64,000 bases of DNA. Origin: Paraburkholderia solisilvae. Its GTDB lineage: Bacteria; Pseudomonadota; Gammaproteobacteria; Burkholderiales; Burkholderiaceae. The notes beneath the pieces were generated by a model. That model made no database searches, was not told where the DNA came from, and saw only the letters and a program-made list of their open reading frames with translations. This document shows, piece by piece, positions 43,376-52,681 of this stretch (within the stretch, counting starts at the first letter, position 1; every line of letters begins with the position of its first letter). The translations under genes were made by a program, and so were the position numbers. The DNA lies in assembly GCF_902859875.1 (NCBI RefSeq), contig NZ_CADIKF010000002.1, positions 237,948 through 301,947 of the forward strand, in the 5' to 3' direction.

Positions 43376-44161
43376 TTACTGCGACTGTTGCCCGGCAGCC
43401 TGCAGAATCAGATTCGCCACTTCTTGAGGATGCGACACCAACGACAGGTGGCTCGATTTGATTTCAATGGTGTGCGCCTTCATACGGTGCGCCATGAAAC
43501 GCTCGAGATCCGGATTGATGGTGCGATCTTCCGTGGATACCGCGTACCAGGTGGGCTTGTCGTGCCAGGCCGCAACGGTGGTTTTGGCGGTTGTAATGGC
43601 TTTACCCATCGGCTGCTGTACGGCATAGAGCACTTCCGCTTCCGATTTCGGCAAATCGCCGCCGAAGTCTTTGACGAACGCCTCTTCGGACAACTTGCCG
43701 TAGCCGTCCGATGACCATTTCAAACCGGCCGAAGCGGGAGCAGCCGGAAACTTGTGCGCCAATGCGGGATAGTCTTCGCCGGCGTCGGGTGCGCGTGCCG
43801 CGATGTACACGAGACCCGTGACTTTGGGATCATCGCCCGCTTGACTCATCACCATGCCGCCGTACGAGTGCGCGACCAGCAGCGTGGGTCCATCCTGCTC
43901 AGCCAACGCGCGTTTGACGGCGTCGACGTCCGCATCCAATGACGTTGTCGGGTTCTGCACGGCCGTCACATGAAAACCTTTTGCCTGCAGTAGCGGGATC
44001 ACCTTTGCCCAACTGGATCCATCGGCATAAAGACCGTGTATGAGCACGATGTTATGCACAGGAGTCGGAGCGGTTGCCGCATCGCTTTGAGCCCAGGCGG
44101 TATTGCCGGTCAGCGCGGCGGACGCGAGGGTCAAGGCTGCGCCTAGCAGACGAAGTTTCAT
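43376..44161 (-). CDS. Exported alpha/beta hydrolase
   Basis: 261 residues with a signal peptide (LLGAALTLASAALTGNTAWA). HNIVLIHGLYADGSSW, nucleophile Ser in LLVAHSYGGMVMSQ, and His in IEIKSSHLSLVSHPQEV. Periplasmic or secreted esterase-like protein of a type common in Burkholderia. It stands alone; the 206-base upstream gap holds its promoter region. Confidence 0.87.
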   Translation of the reverse strand: MKLRLLGAALTLASAALTGNTAWAQSDAATAPTPVHNIVLIHGLYADGSSWAKVIPLLQAKGFHVTAVQNPTTSLDADVDAVKRALAEQDGPTLLVAHSYGGMVMSQAGDDPKVTGLVYIAARAPDAGEDYPALAHKFPAAPASAGLKWSSDGYGKLSEEAFVKDFGGDLPKSEAEVLYAVQQPMGKAITTAKTTVAAWHDKPTWYAVSTEDRTINPDLERFMAHRMKAHTIEIKSSHLSLVSHPQEVANLILQAAGQQSQ

Positions 44162-44367
44162 TTCAGTTTCCTTGGATGACTATGGAGGTGGTGTTGCATC
44201 CCCGCAAACGGCATTGCTGACGGGATATTCCGTTTCGCTGATTGATTGTGCCTATCATGCATATAGGAGATTGAGGCCTTAAAGCTTGCAAGTGCGAAAG
44301 AATCTGGATGTGCTGTCGTTTGGCGCTTGCAAGTGTGGCCCGCGTGTCGGGCAGATCGTAACGATGC

Positions 44368-45576
44368 CTAGAACCGATGCCGCATACCCAACACGATCAG
44401 CAACTGACGGTTGTTCGATGACGCGGGTACGTTGAACATCGATGCATTGAACACCGCCATGCCGCCGCCGCCGGTAACGACCTGATAGAAGCTCTCGAGA
44501 TACACATCCGTTCTGACGCTGAACGAGTAGTCCGCCTGCACGATGGCCTCGTGCCATGTCGGGTCGAGATGCGCAGTCGCCGAACCGAAATGCCCATCGG
44601 TCAATGTGTATGCCGCGGCGAGACTCAACGCGGGCGTCACATAGTATCGGCCGTTGATTTCAAAGTTGTCGAACCGGAGATCGTTGCCTATGAGGGGCGC
44701 GAGACTGCCGCTTTGCCACACGCTGGTGACATTGTCGGTCGACGAATGCGTCCAGACGAAGCCGACGGATGAGCGCCCGAAATTGTATTTCGCGCCGACG
44801 CCCCAGATTTGTTCACGCCCGCCGGTGATAACCGCATCGCCGTCGGCAGAGGTGATGGCGCCACTCGCGTTCAGATCGGCAGCAGGAGTCGCGGACCGGT
44901 CGATCTGCTCGAAAGCCGCTGCGAAGGAGACCGGCCCATTCGCATAGCGGGCGCCGAAACTGTAAGCCCGATTGTTGGAAAACTCGCCCGCTTCGTTCGA
45001 GAAACCATACATACCGCCAGCCTGCAGGCCGCGGTAGTTGAGGCTGTCGAATCTGATCGAGTTCTGGATGCTCGTATGACGGATCATGTCGTCATTGTCG
45101 AACGGGTGGTCCGCAAGGTTGCCGCCCCATCCAATCCCTTCGGCACTAAGCGGCGATACGTACTCGGACATGAAAGAGTAACGCCGCCCGAGGGTGACCG
45201 TGCCATAGCTCTTCGAGCTCAAGCCGACAAAGGATTGCCGGCCGAAGAGTGCGCCTGTATTGCTGAGCTTGCCGTTGGCACTGGAAAAGCCGTCTTCAAG
45301 ATCGAAGATGGCGCTAAGACCATTGCCGAGATCCTCTTTTCCGCGAAAGCCGACGCGCGAACCGCTGATGCCGCCGCTGTTCATTTCGATGCCGCTATGC
45401 CCTCCCTGCGCGGTGTTCTCGTTATTTCCGTAAATCAACGCTGTATCGATGATGCCGTAGAGTGTCACGCTGCTTTGTGCATGGGCGGTTCCCGCCGATA
45501 TTGACAACACCGCAGCCACAACTGCCGTTCTGGTTAGTTTCTCTTTCACTTTCGAATTACAGGATGCTGCTGACAA
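44368..45576 (-). CDS. Gram-negative general porin (Burkholderia OpcP/Omp type)
   Basis: 402 residues, signal peptide ending AGTAHAQ. Mature start SSVTLYGIIDTALIYGNN is the standard beta-proteobacterial porin N-terminus. SRVGFRGKEDLGNGLSAIFDLE and GRRYSFMSEY follow. The C-terminal strand ends QLLIVLGMRHRF, with the terminal Phe needed for BAM insertion. Trimeric 16-strand outer-membrane channel. Confidence 0.93.
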   Translation of the reverse strand: MSAASCNSKVKEKLTRTAVVAAVLSISAGTAHAQSSVTLYGIIDTALIYGNNENTAQGGHSGIEMNSGGISGSRVGFRGKEDLGNGLSAIFDLEDGFSSANGKLSNTGALFGRQSFVGLSSKSYGTVTLGRRYSFMSEYVSPLSAEGIGWGGNLADHPFDNDDMIRHTSIQNSIRFDSLNYRGLQAGGMYGFSNEAGEFSNNRAYSFGARYANGPVSFAAAFEQIDRSATPAADLNASGAITSADGDAVITGGREQIWGVGAKYNFGRSSVGFVWTHSSTDNVTSVWQSGSLAPLIGNDLRFDNFEINGRYYVTPALSLAAAYTLTDGHFGSATAHLDPTWHEAIVQADYSFSVRTDVYLESFYQVVTGGGGMAVFNASMFNVPASSNNRQLLIVLGMRHRF

Positions 45577-46087
45577 GCCAGCTACATTGATGTGTGGCGA
45601 TGCCGGCAGACAGATGCTGTGCCGTTCTCATCGCCCCCCGAAGATGCAAAGCGCATCGACTGTAGCAAGTGGCGAATTTATCAACAAGCACAGTTAGCCG
45701 AACATTTGAGGGTGACAGCGAATTGCGTTCGAATAGCGCGTCAATTTCTTTCATTGAGAAATACTAAATAGCGTGAATTGCAGGCGATAAAGCGGCTTGA
45801 TGAAACATTGCTTGTAATTCGCTATTGTCTGCAGGTCGGTCAGGCGTTTGACAATTTGCCTGCTGCTATATGAACTGCACCGCTTGCTGATCCACGTCGT
45901 GATTGTCAGCGACACAAACGATATGTAGTGATCTTGATAGTGTGAGGTACCACTACTGTAAGCGTCGGGTCGACACTCGCAACTTTCGTTGGATTATTTT
46001 TCGCGAGATTTTTGTCGGATGGCGCCGCGGTAGCGGCGCTGTCCTGGCGATCAGTGCAAGGATAAGTCGGGATTCGGTGACGCGGGG
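45577..46087. other. Intergenic region upstream of the porin
   Basis: 511 bases, lower in GC than neighbours, holding the porin promoter region on the minus strand. TTGACA at ~45850 followed by TATATG on the plus strand has too short a spacer and no gene after it. Nothing else recognised. Confidence 0.4.
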
Positions 46088-46759
46088 TTAGAAGCGGTAA
46101 GTCGCAGCGACCTTGACGATCGGATAGAAGCGGAAATCGTCGGCCTTGTCCTGCAGGTTGCGCTCTTCGGCAGCGACGTTCTCTTGCCCTGCCTGCGCTG
46201 CGATGTCGGCGGGTACGTCGAAAGAGACGCGCGGCCTGCCGAAGGCGACGCCGGCGTCGAAGGCAACCGAAAAGCCTTTGGCGCCAAGGTGATGGCCGAA
46301 TCCAAAACCGAGGTAAGGTCGCACCGTCGGATATTTGGCGCTTGCGTGAATCGATTCGCCATTGGCCGAAACGGTTTGCCCGTTGATCGTATAGGTGCCG
46401 CCGACCGGCGTCGCATCGCCGTCAAGTTCGTCGCCGCCGATGATCAGGCCGGCGGTCAGATGCATCGGTACGACTGTCGGAATCGGAAAGAAGTCGGCAT
46501 ACAGCGCGCCGTGAATCAGCTTGACGGTCGCGTCGTAGTTAAGATCGCCAGCGGAAAAAGAATGCGAGAAGCTAAAGCCGCTGACTTCGCCGCGTACCGT
46601 CACGTAGGTGTTCGGCGAGAAGCCGTAACCGGCGCCGATGCCGTCGCTGCCGATGCCGCCATAAATTTCATTGGACTGCGCGTAAGCGTGCTGGACAGCA
46701 AGCAGTGTCGCGCACGATACGGCTAGCGTGGTGAGCGTGCGGTAAAACTTTTTGTGCAT
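46088..46759 (-). CDS. Outer-membrane beta-barrel protein
   Basis: 223 residues, signal peptide (FYRTLTTLAVSCATLLAVQ, cleavage AYAQ). Alternating strands (YGGIGSDGIGAGYGFSPN; VRPYLGFGFGHHLGAKG) and a terminal VKVAATYRF strand. Small OmpW/OmpA-like barrel of unassigned function. Isolated gene. Confidence 0.8.
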   Translation of the reverse strand: MHKKFYRTLTTLAVSCATLLAVQHAYAQSNEIYGGIGSDGIGAGYGFSPNTYVTVRGEVSGFSFSHSFSAGDLNYDATVKLIHGALYADFFPIPTVVPMHLTAGLIIGGDELDGDATPVGGTYTINGQTVSANGESIHASAKYPTVRPYLGFGFGHHLGAKGFSVAFDAGVAFGRPRVSFDVPADIAAQAGQENVAAEERNLQDKADDFRFYPIVKVAATYRF

Positions 46760-47094
46760 GTAAACCCCGTGTGATGTTTTTGTAGGCGACGGCCGGGTAT
46801 GCCCGATGCGTCGGAGCGACAGGGTATCGTGAGCGAAATGCGCAGCCGGTTCTATTTTTCGGAGGCTGTTGTATGGATGTCACTGCGCGAAGGTTTTCTA
46901 TGGCTGCGCAGGTTATTTGCCACGGTCGCCTGATAAAGCGACATGGCGGCAGGCATAGGCTCTGCATGCAGATCTGGGCGGAAATCCGGCGGCTGTTCTT
47001 CGCTCGCAAGAACGTGGCACACGGCATTGCGTGGCCGCGCGTTTAGAGCGCGCAATGCATGACCACCGCTAAGGTGTAAGGGACTTTGCGCTTA
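46760..47094. other. Intergenic region, no feature seen
   Basis: 335 bases between the outer-membrane protein start and the CtaG-like stop, both on the minus strand. The promoter of the former should be here. No gene, terminator or repeat was recognised. Confidence 0.4.
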
Positions 47095-47958
47095 TCAACG
47101 CTGCAGCATCGGCTTAGCGGGCCGTCCGGCTACCTTGGGCCGCGGTGACGCATGCCGGGGCGACGCGGACAAACGCATCAGGTTGCGCAATGCCATCATT
47201 GCGCCGATTGCTTCGAGCACGCCTGCGGGCACCCACATGATGAGACCGCCAAGGCTCTGGTCGAGCGTAACGGGAAGTGACGTGAAGGCGCGGCCGCACA
47301 GCGTGAAGACCGGATAGAGGTCTTGAGATGAAAACGTGATGATCGCGCCGACCAGAATTTGAGGCGTCATCGTGATGACGGGCGACAACACACGCAACCC
47401 GGGGCGCGTGCGACTCGGCGGCGACGGACGATGGTCGAGCAGCATCCACCAGTACAACAGGCCGCTGACGGCAACTGACCAGTTCATGAACCGGTAGATA
47501 CGCCAGTCGAGCATGGCAACGAACTGTACGGATGGAATCAGCCAGAAGACAACCGACACGACGAAGGCCACCGAAATAAAGGCCGGATTCAACAGGATGG
47601 CCGCAGCAACGCGCACAGTCCGCCGGCGCTGCCAGCGTCGCAGCAGACGGCGCCAGCGCAGCGGCAGCCCGGCGCGAAGTACGCTGCCGGGATAAGAGGC
47701 CATGATGATCAGTGGCGCGAGGTGATGCAGCACCAGATGCTGAAGTCGATGCACAAAGAACTGGTGCTCAGCGTAATAGTCGAGTCGCGTGTGCAGCGCG
47801 ACATAGAACAACGCGAGGCCGACCCAGAATGCGATGCGGCGGGGAATGCTCACACGGATACGGCGCGAGCCGCGCGCATACAGGAGCGCGGCCACCACGA
47901 AAATAGCGACCAGGCCGAGCGAAGGCTCCCATGGATCAAGCAGGCTCAGCAAAGACAT
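47095..47958 (-). CDS. CtaG (caa3-type) family cytochrome c oxidase assembly membrane protein
   Basis: 287 residues, about six to seven membrane spans. The His-rich signature EHQFFVHRLQHLVLHHLAPLI is characteristic of the caa3_CtaG family, followed by the long ILLNPAFISVAFVVSVVFWL region. Members are linked to copper delivery or assembly of terminal oxidases. No oxidase genes are adjacent. Confidence 0.85.
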   Translation of the reverse strand: MSLLSLLDPWEPSLGLVAIFVVAALLYARGSRRIRVSIPRRIAFWVGLALFYVALHTRLDYYAEHQFFVHRLQHLVLHHLAPLIIMASYPGSVLRAGLPLRWRRLLRRWQRRRTVRVAAAILLNPAFISVAFVVSVVFWLIPSVQFVAMLDWRIYRFMNWSVAVSGLLYWWMLLDHRPSPPSRTRPGLRVLSPVITMTPQILVGAIITFSSQDLYPVFTLCGRAFTSLPVTLDQSLGGLIMWVPAGVLEAIGAMMALRNLMRLSASPRHASPRPKVAGRPAKPMLQR

Positions 47959-48335
47959 GGCAAGCGTATAGAAAGAAGAGGCGTTGCTGGATACGCGGGC
48001 TTGTATGGTAGCAGGAGGTGCGTCTGACCGTCGGGCATGAGCCTCGTCTCAACAGGTGAGTGCACCGGCGACGCTGCAGGGGAGGGGTGCCGAATAACCT
48101 GCATCCTGCCTGTTCAATCTCCACGTGTAGCAGCGCATTTCCCGGTGAATATTCCAGTGCTGCCGTCCCTCGGCGCGACTTCGCGGGCAGCGACGAGCGC
48201 TTCGCGTCCTCAGGCGAAATCGAATCCGCATCGCCTACAGTGGGTTCCGATCAGGCCGCTTCAAGCGCTCCGACCGAGGCATCTGTAGCGGCGGACGCTA
48301 CTGCCCCAGTTGCAACCATCATCACTCGTCAAACC

Positions 48336-48512
48336 GGCTTCTTCGATTGCACGAAGCCTCATTCGGTTGCCGATCTTCACATGGCGAAGATCATCTGCAG
48401 GCCGCAGCCGGCGATATCGCTTCAGCCTCGGCTTGTCGACGCGAGTGAAGCTCGATTTTCGCTAATGCACGGCATGAGGGCGGGCGACAAGGCTTCGTTT
48501 GTTACTGACGCA
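48336..48512 (+). pseudogene. Degenerate LprI-like N-terminal copy
   Basis: In the same frame as the downstream gene, translation of this stretch gives GFFDCTKPHSVADLHMAKIICRP-type sequence. It echoes the FDCTKA...IC.DPEL motif of LprI proteins and of the intact gene next door (TFGCTKAHSDAARLICSDPE), but has no signal peptide or start of its own. It is probably a decayed duplicate. The 554-base gap 47959-48512 holds nothing else. Confidence 0.35.
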
Positions 48513-48860
48513 ATGAAAAAAGCCCTCTTTATCGTCTTTCTCGCAATCGGATCGACCGCCGCGCACGCCGGACCGCCGTTACTGGACACGGCCACGTTTG
48601 GTTGCACGAAGGCGCACTCGGACGCCGCGCGCCTGATATGCAGCGATCCCGAACTGGCCGATGACGACCGTCGCATGGCCGAAATGTATAGCCTGGCAAG
48701 AGCAGCGGCCATGGATAAAGATGCGTTCAAGCTGGCCGAGCACGATGCGTGGAATGACCGGGAGCGCAACTGCCACGACAAGGATTGTCTCGTTAAGTGG
48801 TACACCGACCAGATCAGTCAGCTCACGTATATCGCGAATACCGGCCTGGTGGACTATTAA
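48513..48860 (+). CDS. LprI-family (DUF1311-like) secreted protein
   Basis: 115 residues from ATG 48513, chosen because it opens a signal peptide (KKALFIVFLAIGSTAAHA); the frame is open much further upstream. Mature protein has the LprI pattern FGCTKAHSDAARLICSDPELADDDRRMAEMY with paired cysteines and ERNCHDKDCLVKWY. LprI proteins inhibit lysozyme in mycobacteria; the role here is unproven. Confidence 0.82.
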   Translation: MKKALFIVFLAIGSTAAHAGPPLLDTATFGCTKAHSDAARLICSDPELADDDRRMAEMYSLARAAAMDKDAFKLAEHDAWNDRERNCHDKDCLVKWYTDQISQLTYIANTGLVDY

Positions 48861-49108
48861 CGATGGCCATCAGGCGATGGCCATGCGTCAGTTTGCCGCA
48901 ACGCGCTGTCTTAACGCGACAATCGAAGGCGTTGCCCGTGGCGGTCATACAAAGAAGCCTCAACGGGTGAGGCATTCCCTGCAATGCAAGTTCAACCCGT
49001 CTATCGGTGTCGGCGCACGGACGCGGACAAATAGGGTTGCAGGCGTGTGCATGAGGCGCTGCATACTGTCCGCTGAAAGATCCGGCCTGCCATGACGTTG
49101 CAGGGCAT

Positions 49109-49888
49109 TTACACCTTCACTTCATCAGCGCCGTTGATCGTAATCGCGACCACGCCGAGGCTGACTTCCACTGCTCCGCTGGGAGCGAGTGGTGCGATCT
49201 CGTCATGCGGGCTGTCGAAATAATGCAGCTCGGCAGTACCGGAGACCATCGGCCCCAACATCACATCGCTGACGGCGGCGCGCAGCAGGCGCTGCGGACC
49301 GCGGTCGGGCTCACCCACTACGCTCGGCGCTCCAGCCAGGTTCACTGCGGGATGCGCAAGGAGGCCTAGTGGCCACCCTTCGTTTCCGTTAAGCGTGGCT
49401 TTCACCTCTACGAGGCGGCGGTCCTTTGCTGCGACGCTGGCGCCAATCACCGTTCCTGCGCGGGCCGATGCCGCGGCCCGATGTTCAAGCGCGTATGAAC
49501 GCGTCATCCAGACCTGCCCGATCTTCTTCGGCCAGCCTTGCAGCAAGCCACGCATCATGGCGATGTCCTGGTCGACCCAGATCAGCGGGCAGAAGTTCAG
49601 TAGTTCACCCGAACGGCTCTTGACCTCGATCAGCAGGATGAATTCCTTGTATTGCGCATACACCGGATCGGCGAGCTCCCAGCCATCCGTCGTCGACTGC
49701 CACTCGCAAACATGCCCGCATGCACGGCCGGTTGCGATACCGAGATTCTCCGGCAGGTATGACTGTGCGACCGCAGTGTCCACGTCATAGGCGAGCGACA
49801 GGACCTGGCCGGCGTAGTGCCAGGGCGGCGGAGAAAGCAGGGACGATTTCCCTGTCGGCGTGTACGGTGGAAAGAAGCCCTTCAACAT
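49109..49888 (-). CDS. Acetoacetate decarboxylase-family protein
   Basis: 259 residues from ATG 49888; an earlier in-frame ATG at 49984 adds sequence unlike the family. Start MLKGFFPPYTPTGKSSLL, core EFILLIEVKSRSGELLNFCPLIWVD, and LQGWPKKIGQVWM, containing the PKK in which the first Lys forms the Schiff base in acetoacetate decarboxylases. Some members act on other beta-keto acids or are cyclases. It stands alone on the minus strand. Confidence 0.85.
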   Translation of the reverse strand: MLKGFFPPYTPTGKSSLLSPPPWHYAGQVLSLAYDVDTAVAQSYLPENLGIATGRACGHVCEWQSTTDGWELADPVYAQYKEFILLIEVKSRSGELLNFCPLIWVDQDIAMMRGLLQGWPKKIGQVWMTRSYALEHRAAASARAGTVIGASVAAKDRRLVEVKATLNGNEGWPLGLLAHPAVNLAGAPSVVGEPDRGPQRLLRAAVSDVMLGPMVSGTAELHYFDSPHDEIAPLAPSGAVEVSLGVVAITINGADEVKV

Positions 49889-50573
49889 GATGTCGTTCCC
49901 TAACGGTAGTGAAGATATAGGCCTGATTGCCACGGACGATTCTATGCGTCGCGTTCGAGAATGTGCTTGCTGATGACGCTCCACAATCGATCAAAAAGGA
50001 ATGTTTCTACCCTTAACCGAGATTACGGTTGAAATTTGGCTTTCGATATTTCCACCTTCGATTTTCTATCAAGGGAGCGGACGAAAGTGGTCCCGCCGGA
50101 GAACGCACAGCATCTCGGGTGAGTGGATTCGCGGCTGTTCGTTAGCGTAGCTGCGTGTGTGAAACAGAAGGGGATAGACCAGAGACGGGGGAGGACGCTG
50201 AAGATGTTCTTCGTCCACCTTAAATTAAGGGGAGGCCGTTTAAGCGAATGGAGCTGCCTCTATTTTGCTGGTGCGCGGGCATGGCCGTCATCGTCGTGGT
50301 ACACGTGAGCGGTGCCGATGAATCACGCGCAAGCGGCCGGTATCGATGCGACCGATTGCGACATGCCGGCTAGTGCGCTGACCTTCGTCAGACCGGTTCG
50401 ACAACGATCGCGGACATCTTTTCGCAGTCCAAGCCCGTTGTACTCCGTAATATAGTTTGCGCTTTCGAAGGTTGCGTTAACATGCCGTCTAAAGAATACT
50501 CCGACAAACAACGGCACGAATCGACAACATGAGTCTGTCGCTCACAAGTCGCCGTTATCTAAAGGAGACCCCC
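49889..50573. other. Intergenic region between divergent genes
   Basis: 685 bases between the decarboxylase (-) and a DUF3455 gene (+). Short frames exist but none has an RBS or recognisable product. It should hold two divergent promoters; no operator was recognised. Confidence 0.4.
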
Positions 50574-51095
50574 ATGTCGTCCAAGACCAGAAACAGGACG
50601 AAGCCCGCAATCGCAGTCCTCGCCAGCCTGGCCGCTTTAATCGCGCTCCGCACTTTCGCCGCCACGCCCGCGCAAGTCGCGGCGCCGCCCGACGCGCAGG
50701 TTGTTTTATCCACGACCGCAACCGGCGTTCAGGTCTACGCGTGCGAATTCGACGCATCGCACCAACTGATGTGGGCCTTCAAAAGCCCGTTGGCGACGCT
50801 CTACGAGGCCCATGGTCAGGAAGCAGTGCATCACTCAGCAGGCCCGACGTGGCAGGCGCAGGATGGCAGTACGATCGTTGGCCAGGTGCGTGCGCAGGCT
50901 CCGAGCGATACGCCCAATAGCATCCCGCAACTCCTGCTGGACGCAAAAAGCACCGCAGGCAGCGGCACATTATCTGAAGTCCGCTACGTGCAACGCCTGG
51001 AAACCGTGGGCGGCAACGCCCCGACCGCGCCCTGCGCAAGCGAGCACGAAATGGGCCGGTCTCCTTACTTTGCCAGGTATGTGTTCCTGAAATAG
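50574..51095 (+). CDS. DUF3455-family exported protein
   Basis: 173 residues from ATG 50574 with a near-consensus AAGGAGACCCCC leader. Signal peptide (AVLASLAALIALRTFAA). Then VVLSTTATGVQVYACEFDAS, HHSAGPTWQAQDGSTIVGQV and PQLLLDAKSTAGSGTLSEVRYVQRLETVGG, the order seen in DUF3455 proteins. Function unknown. It converges on the dehydrogenase operon. Confidence 0.85.
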   Translation: MSSKTRNRTKPAIAVLASLAALIALRTFAATPAQVAAPPDAQVVLSTTATGVQVYACEFDASHQLMWAFKSPLATLYEAHGQEAVHHSAGPTWQAQDGSTIVGQVRAQAPSDTPNSIPQLLLDAKSTAGSGTLSEVRYVQRLETVGGNAPTAPCASEHEMGRSPYFARYVFLK

Positions 51096-51191
51096 CGCGC
51101 CAGATCGCCACCAAGCCGATGTGGAACGGCTGTGAGGAAGCGGCGCGGCGCCTGGCAAATCTTCGGGGAATGCTTGACGCCTGAGCCGGCG

Positions 51192-52178
51192 TTAAGCCAT
51201 CGAACGCAGCACCTCAGGGTTGATGCATGTCTGAGGTTTTTCGCCTTTCAGCACACTGATGACGTTGTCCACCGCGATCTTGCCCATCGCAAGACGCGTT
51301 TCGATCGTTGCCGAAGCGATGTGCGGCACGACAAGCGCATTGTCGAGGCTGCTCAAACCAGGTTCGAGTTCGGGTTCGCGCTCGAATACGTCGAGGCCGG
51401 CACCCCAAATGACCTTGTCACGCAGCGCGGCGACCAATGCTTTTTCGTCGACCAGCGGGCCGCGTGCCGCATTGATCAGAATCGCCGTCCGTTTCATCTT
51501 CGCCAGCTCCGCCGCGCCGATGTAGTGGTGCGTTTCCGGGAGAAGCGGCAAATGCAAGGACAGATAATCCGATTCGCGCAATAGCGTTTCCTTGTCGACG
51601 AAGGTTGCGCCAAGCCGCTGCTCGAGTTCGGGATTGCGCTGGGCGTCGGTGTAGATCACCTTCATGTCGAAGGCCGCTGCCTTGCGTGCGAACTTCGAAC
51701 CGATCCGACCGAGGCCGGCAACACCCAGCGTCTTGTTGTCGACATCCTGCCCGATGAAAGCCATCGGCGCCCATCCATGCCACTTGCCTTCGCGCACGTA
51801 ACGTTCGGACTCGGATATGCGCCGTGCGGTTGCAAGCAACAACGCCCATGCATGCGTGGCGGTCGCATCGTCGAGCACGCCGGGCGTATTGGTCATGATC
51901 ACGCCTCGCTCGGTCGCGGCCTGGAGGTCGAAATTATTGAACCCGACCGCATAGTTCGCGAAGATCTTGCAGCCTCGGCCCGCAGCGTCCAGCACTTCAG
52001 CGTCGATTGAATCGGTCAGCAGCGTGATGACGGCGTCGCGGCCTCGCACCGCCTTCAGCAGTTCATCACGGGTGAGCGCACGGTCATGCGGGTTGACTTC
52101 CACGTCATGAAACTGCCGCAGATCGTCGATGGTCTGCTGCGGAATCATGCGGGTGACGTAGACATTCGATCGGGTCAT
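51192..52178 (-). CDS. 2-hydroxyacid dehydrogenase (glyoxylate/hydroxypyruvate reductase-like)
   Basis: 328 residues of the D-2-hydroxyacid dehydrogenase family. NAD-binding GVAGLGRIGSKFARKA, substrate Arg in LINAARGPLVDEKAL, catalytic Glu in GLDVFEREPELEPGL and His in VVPHIASATIET. Reduces glyoxylate, hydroxypyruvate or a 2-keto sugar acid. Last gene of a three-gene minus-strand group with HbpS-like and KdgT-like genes. Confidence 0.9.
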   Translation of the reverse strand: MTRSNVYVTRMIPQQTIDDLRQFHDVEVNPHDRALTRDELLKAVRGRDAVITLLTDSIDAEVLDAAGRGCKIFANYAVGFNNFDLQAATERGVIMTNTPGVLDDATATHAWALLLATARRISESERYVREGKWHGWAPMAFIGQDVDNKTLGVAGLGRIGSKFARKAAAFDMKVIYTDAQRNPELEQRLGATFVDKETLLRESDYLSLHLPLLPETHHYIGAAELAKMKRTAILINAARGPLVDEKALVAALRDKVIWGAGLDVFEREPELEPGLSSLDNALVVPHIASATIETRLAMGKIAVDNVISVLKGEKPQTCINPEVLRSMA

Positions 52179-52236
52179 GTTTTGCTTTCCTGCGGAGTTA
52201 AAGCAACTGAAAGACTAAAGGTGTGACACCCTCGCC

Positions 52237-52659
52237 TCATGATGCATCGCGTGACAATTCATGCTGCGCGCCGAAGCGGGCGAGTGCGTCGGCCAGCGCC
52301 TGGTCCTCTGCCGGCGCAAGCCCGCTAATGCCGACTCCCCCGACCGCTTGACCGTGCGCATCAGTCAGCACTGCGCCACCCGGCAGAGCCGTCAGCAACG
52401 AATCGCAAAAATAGCCGATAGGAATGTCTTCGTGACGCAGCCGCTTGAGAAATGCGTCGGTCGACACACCCATGCGGGTACATGTGTAGGCCTTTTGATG
52501 AGATATCTGGATGCTGCGGACGGGAGCAGCATCCATCCGGAGAAAGCCGGCCAGAAAACCATGGCCATCGCATACCGACACACACACCGGCCTGCCGAAT
52601 TCCTTCTGTGCCTTTTCAACTGCATGTGCAAGCAGCGCCTGCACGAACTGGAGATTCAA
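52237..52659 (-). CDS. GlcG/HbpS-family heme-degrading domain protein
   Basis: 140 residues matching the compact GlcG/HbpS fold: FVQALLAHAVEKAQKEFGRPVCVSVCD, SIQISHQKAYTCTRMG, LPGGAVLTDAHGQAVGGVGISG and AEDQALADALARFG. Members often lie in hydroxyacid-utilisation operons, as glcG does in glc; the biochemical role is unsettled. Operon between kdgT and the dehydrogenase. Confidence 0.87.
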   Translation of the reverse strand: MNLQFVQALLAHAVEKAQKEFGRPVCVSVCDGHGFLAGFLRMDAAPVRSIQISHQKAYTCTRMGVSTDAFLKRLRHEDIPIGYFCDSLLTALPGGAVLTDAHGQAVGGVGISGLAPAEDQALADALARFGAQHELSRDAS

Positions 52660-52681
52660 GTTTCCCCCTTCCGTTTACTGT

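Noticed and set aside
42940..43461. 173-codon frame over the end of the hydroxylase gene
   Set aside because: It lies mostly in another frame of a recognised gene and crosses the (CG)7 palindrome; no RBS.
45845..45880. TTGACA followed by TATATG as a promoter
   Set aside because: The spacer is only about 13 bases and no plus-strand gene follows for over 2.5 kb.
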